Shown: in pieces, positions 6,438 to 8,125 of the stretch
How positions within the stretch are numbered: the first letter of the stretch is position 1
Layout: each line of letters begins with the position of its first letter
Origin: Acidaminococcales bacterium
GTDB taxonomy: Bacteria; Bacillota; Negativicutes; Acidaminococcales; JAISLQ01
Length of the DNA stretch: 8,125 nt
Assembly: GCA_031275255.1 (NCBI GenBank)
Contig: JAISPA010000294.1
Coordinates: forward strand, 1 to 8,125
Direction: 5' to 3'
Position numbers and translations under genes: made by a program
The notes under the pieces: model-generated
The model's input: the letters and a program-made list of their open reading frames with translations, nothing else
The model's database searches: none
What the model was told of the DNA's origin: nothing

Positions 6438-7805
6438 ATGATTGCGTATACCAAACTGTTGGCGGAAAAAATCGCCGGCATCAATTATCAGGACCTTTCC
6501 GAAAGCACCGTCCAAATGGCCAAACAGTGCGTACTGGACTGGCTGGGCAACAGCATCCGGGGCTGGGGGCAAAAAAACATGGCCATTATGTCGGATGCGC
6601 TGGGGCAGTTTCCTGACGGCCCGGCGACGATGTTCAACGGGCAGAGGGGCGCGAAAAATTCCGTATATTACGCCGCCCTGCTCAACGCGGCCGCCTCCCA
6701 TTCTTTGGATTTTGACGATCTGCACAACGCCTCGATCATACATTTGGGCTGCGTAGTCGTCCCCGCCGCCTGGGCGGCGGCGGAAAGAGGGAATTTGACC
6801 GGCCGGGATTTCCTGGCGGCGGTTGTTGCCGGGTACGAAGCCGGCGCGCGCATCGGCGAGTGCGTCAACCCGGAGTCTTACCATTTCTGGCATACCACCG
6901 CTACCTGCGGCGTTTTCGCCGCCGCCGCCGCAGCAGCCAATCTTATGAAACTCGGCCCTGACGAGACGGTGGAATGTCTGGGCAGCGCCGGCACTCAGGC
7001 CGCCGGCCTTTGGGAATTTTTGATCGACGGCGCCATGAGCAAAACCCTGCATATCGGCAAAGCGGTTTTCGGCGGCCTGCTGGCCGCGGAACTGACGCAA
7101 AAAGGGTTTACCGGCGCCAAAAAGATACTCGAAGGGGAAAAGGGCTTTTGCCTCGCCATGCTGCCCAACCCCCATTGGGAGGCCTTGACGCGCGGCGGCG
7201 CGGGTAAATACAAAATCGACGAAAATTCTTTCAAGCCTTATGCTTGCTGCAAGCATACGCATCCGGCCAATTACGCCGCCCAGCTTTTGCGCGCCGGGCA
7301 CGGCCTTGCCCTGGGCGACTTGGAAACGGCCTTGATCAAAACAAACAGCGTCGCGAAAAGCCTTGTGGACAACCCTGAACCGCAAAATCCCTACGGCAGC
7401 AAGTTTTCCATCCAATACTGCGTAGCCGCCATGCTCAAATACGGAAAGCTCGGCGTCGACGAATTCAGCCCGGAAAACCTCGCCGACCCGGCTATCCGGC
7501 AGGCCATGCGCAAATTTACGGTGGAAGTCGATCCCGAATTGGAGCGCGAGTTTAAAGAACGGCCGGAACGCTGGTCGGTGGATCTGGCAATCAGGGATAA
7601 GGCCGGCCGTGTCCTGCATGAATTTGTCGAATATCCCAAGGGCGACCCGCCCAATCCCATGACCTGGGAGGAAAGCGCGGAAAAATTCATGGCGCTGGCC
7701 GAGCCGGTTTACGGGCGCGGAACCTGCGAAAAACTTTGCGGCTTTATCGGCTCGCTGGAAAAACATGGCGATTTCCGGCAAGCGGCGGCCGCCTGCTTTG
7801 CGTAG
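6438..7805 (+). CDS. MmgE/PrpD family protein (2-methylcitrate dehydratase / cis-aconitate decarboxylase-like)
   Basis: 455-residue MmgE/PrpD-fold protein, a family acting on non-CoA polycarboxylates: 2-methylcitrate dehydratase, cis-aconitate decarboxylase (itaconate formation) and some epimerases. The all-helical first domain covers about 1-260, then the alpha/beta lid. Motifs: SHSLDFDDLHNASIIHLG (87-104) with Asp91/93/94, His96 and His102; WHTTATCG (151-158) with His152; LHIGKAVFGG (204-213) with Lys208; KPYACCKHTHPA (266-277) with Lys272, His273 and His275. These correspond by position to the active-site Asp93, His103, His159, Lys207, Lys272 and His277 of human cis-aconitate decarboxylase, judged by eye. 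The usual HPG reads HLG here. AGAGGTG (6424-6430) gives a strong start; the 20-base gap after the mutase implies co-translation in one operon. Family is sure; the reaction is not known. Confidence 0.92.
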   Translation: MIAYTKLLAEKIAGINYQDLSESTVQMAKQCVLDWLGNSIRGWGQKNMAIMSDALGQFPDGPATMFNGQRGAKNSVYYAALLNAAASHSLDFDDLHNASIIHLGCVVVPAAWAAAERGNLTGRDFLAAVVAGYEAGARIGECVNPESYHFWHTTATCGVFAAAAAAANLMKLGPDETVECLGSAGTQAAGLWEFLIDGAMSKTLHIGKAVFGGLLAAELTQKGFTGAKKILEGEKGFCLAMLPNPHWEALTRGGAGKYKIDENSFKPYACCKHTHPANYAAQLLRAGHGLALGDLETALIKTNSVAKSLVDNPEPQNPYGSKFSIQYCVAAMLKYGKLGVDEFSPENLADPAIRQAMRKFTVEVDPELEREFKERPERWSVDLAIRDKAGRVLHEFVEYPKGDPPNPMTWEESAEKFMALAEPVYGRGTCEKLCGFIGSLEKHGDFRQAAAACFA

Positions 7806-7859
7806 ACAGCGAAAAGGCCGTCCTCCGGCCGCGCCGGGGACGGGTTGAGTGAGACTTTA

Positions 7860-7929
7860 TTCGGCGAAAGGGCAAACTGCGCTTGCCGAAGAGGGCTCGT
7901 CCTCAAAAGAACGGGTTTGCCCCGCCGAA
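7860..7929. other. Long imperfect stem-loop, possible structured RNA
   Basis: TTCGGCG (7860-7866) pairs with CGCCGAA (7923-7929) and GGGCAAAC (7870-7877) with GTTTGCCC (7915-7922), giving 15 base pairs with one AAA bulge. The loop holds a small GAGG/CCTC hairpin (7891-7904). A competing fold exists: GGCAA (7871-7875) with TTGCC (7883-7887), or TTCGGC with GCCGAA (7885-7890). CCGAAGAGG occurs twice (7886-7894, 7930-7938). It does not match any riboswitch consensus I know. Confidence 0.4.
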
Positions 7930-7952
7930 CCGAAGAGGATTAGTTCAGTGCT

Positions 7953-7997
7953 AAAGACAGGCTCCCGCACATTCACTTACGTGCGGGGCCTGTCTTT
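7953..7997 (+). terminator. Terminator-like hairpin after the operon
   Basis: AAAGACAGGCTCCCGCAC (7953-7970) pairs with GTGCGGGGCCTGTCTTT (7981-7997) over 17 base pairs with one bulged base and a 10-base loop. The stem ends in TTT followed by CCCC, so it is strong as a hairpin but has a short U-tract. It is symmetrical enough to work in either direction. Confidence 0.6.
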
Positions 7998-8090
7998 CCC
8001 CACGGGCGGGAACAAGGACAAAGAAAACGTTCTTTGCGGCCTGCCGCCGGCCTCACTCCAGGCGCGGGCGGCGTTTGGCAAAACGGCGGC

Positions 8091-8116
8091 AGGATTATTT
8101 GATTTTACCGCGAATA
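8091..8116 (+). promoter_or_regulatory. SigH-type promoter reading out of the window
   Basis: AGGATTA (8091-8097), 14 bases, then GAATA (8112-8116), the same layout and spacing as at 384-409, and both preceded by GGC. It should drive a gene starting to the right of the window. That gene is not visible. Confidence 0.5.
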
Positions 8117-8125
8117 CATTTTATT

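Larger units (their letters stand above)
7806..8090. other. Structured intergenic region after the operon
   Basis: I see no gene in this stretch. It contains a CCGTCC/GGACGG stem (7818-7843), a long imperfect stem (7860-7929), and a terminator-like hairpin (7953-7997). A SigH-type promoter follows at the window edge. Frames open towards the right edge lack a recognisable start or ribosome binding site. Confidence 0.6.

Noticed and set aside
7860..7930. Glycine or cyclic-di-GMP riboswitch, prompted by GGGCAAAC and GCCGAAGAGG
   Set aside because: Only short words match. The other conserved segments of either class are absent, and no downstream gene is visible.
8035..8125. Open frame running off the right edge as a partial gene
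   Set aside because: No start codon with a ribosome binding site, no family resemblance, and the frame crosses the SigH-type promoter.

Overview
This window looks like chromosomal DNA from an anaerobic, probably spore-forming Firmicute, most likely a Negativicute (Sporomusa-like). That placement is an inference. It rests on G+C-rich DNA with strong AGGAGG-type ribosome binding sites, a PerR-type Fur regulator, a cobalamin-type acyl-CoA mutase encoded as a separate large subunit, and two promoters matching the sporulation sigma factor SigH at identical spacing.

Left part (1-2012): a long gene-free leader precedes hup (467-805), which encodes an HU protein with a lysine-rich, histone H1-like tail. 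A 20-bp inverted repeat follows as a likely terminator, then about 370 bases of degenerate repeats and hairpins. A PerR-like peroxide regulator (1398-1844) comes next, with a near-consensus sigma-A promoter and a candidate Per box at its transcription start. Three direct copies of one dispersed repeat (34-116, 1153-1238, 1825-1885) bracket hup and perR, and the third supplies the perR stop codon. A second, palindromic repeat lies at 1924-2007; an inverted copy with an enlarged loop lies at 4570-4706.

Right part (2013-8000): a LysR-type regulator is transcribed leftwards from a 114-bp divergent region that also starts the rightward genes. The two promoters overlap around an imperfect dyad, so the regulator probably controls both itself and the pathway. 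The rightward genes encode a Cat1/AarC-type CoA-transferase (3012-4523), the large subunit of a B12-dependent acyl-CoA mutase of the methylmalonyl-CoA class (4762-6417) and, 20 bases further, an MmgE/PrpD-family protein (6438-7805). A structured non-coding region and a terminator-like hairpin follow. The last 35 bases hold a SigH-type promoter that reads out of the window.

The set suggests a small catabolic module for a branched or dicarboxylic acid: CoA is loaded by the transferase, the carbon skeleton is rearranged by the mutase, and a non-CoA hydroxy- or unsaturated acid is handled by the MmgE/PrpD protein. The mutase keeps the Tyr/Arg pair typical of methylmalonyl-CoA mutase but changes two other usually conserved motifs. 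Its cobalamin-binding subunit is absent from the window. The pathway cannot be named from sequence alone.
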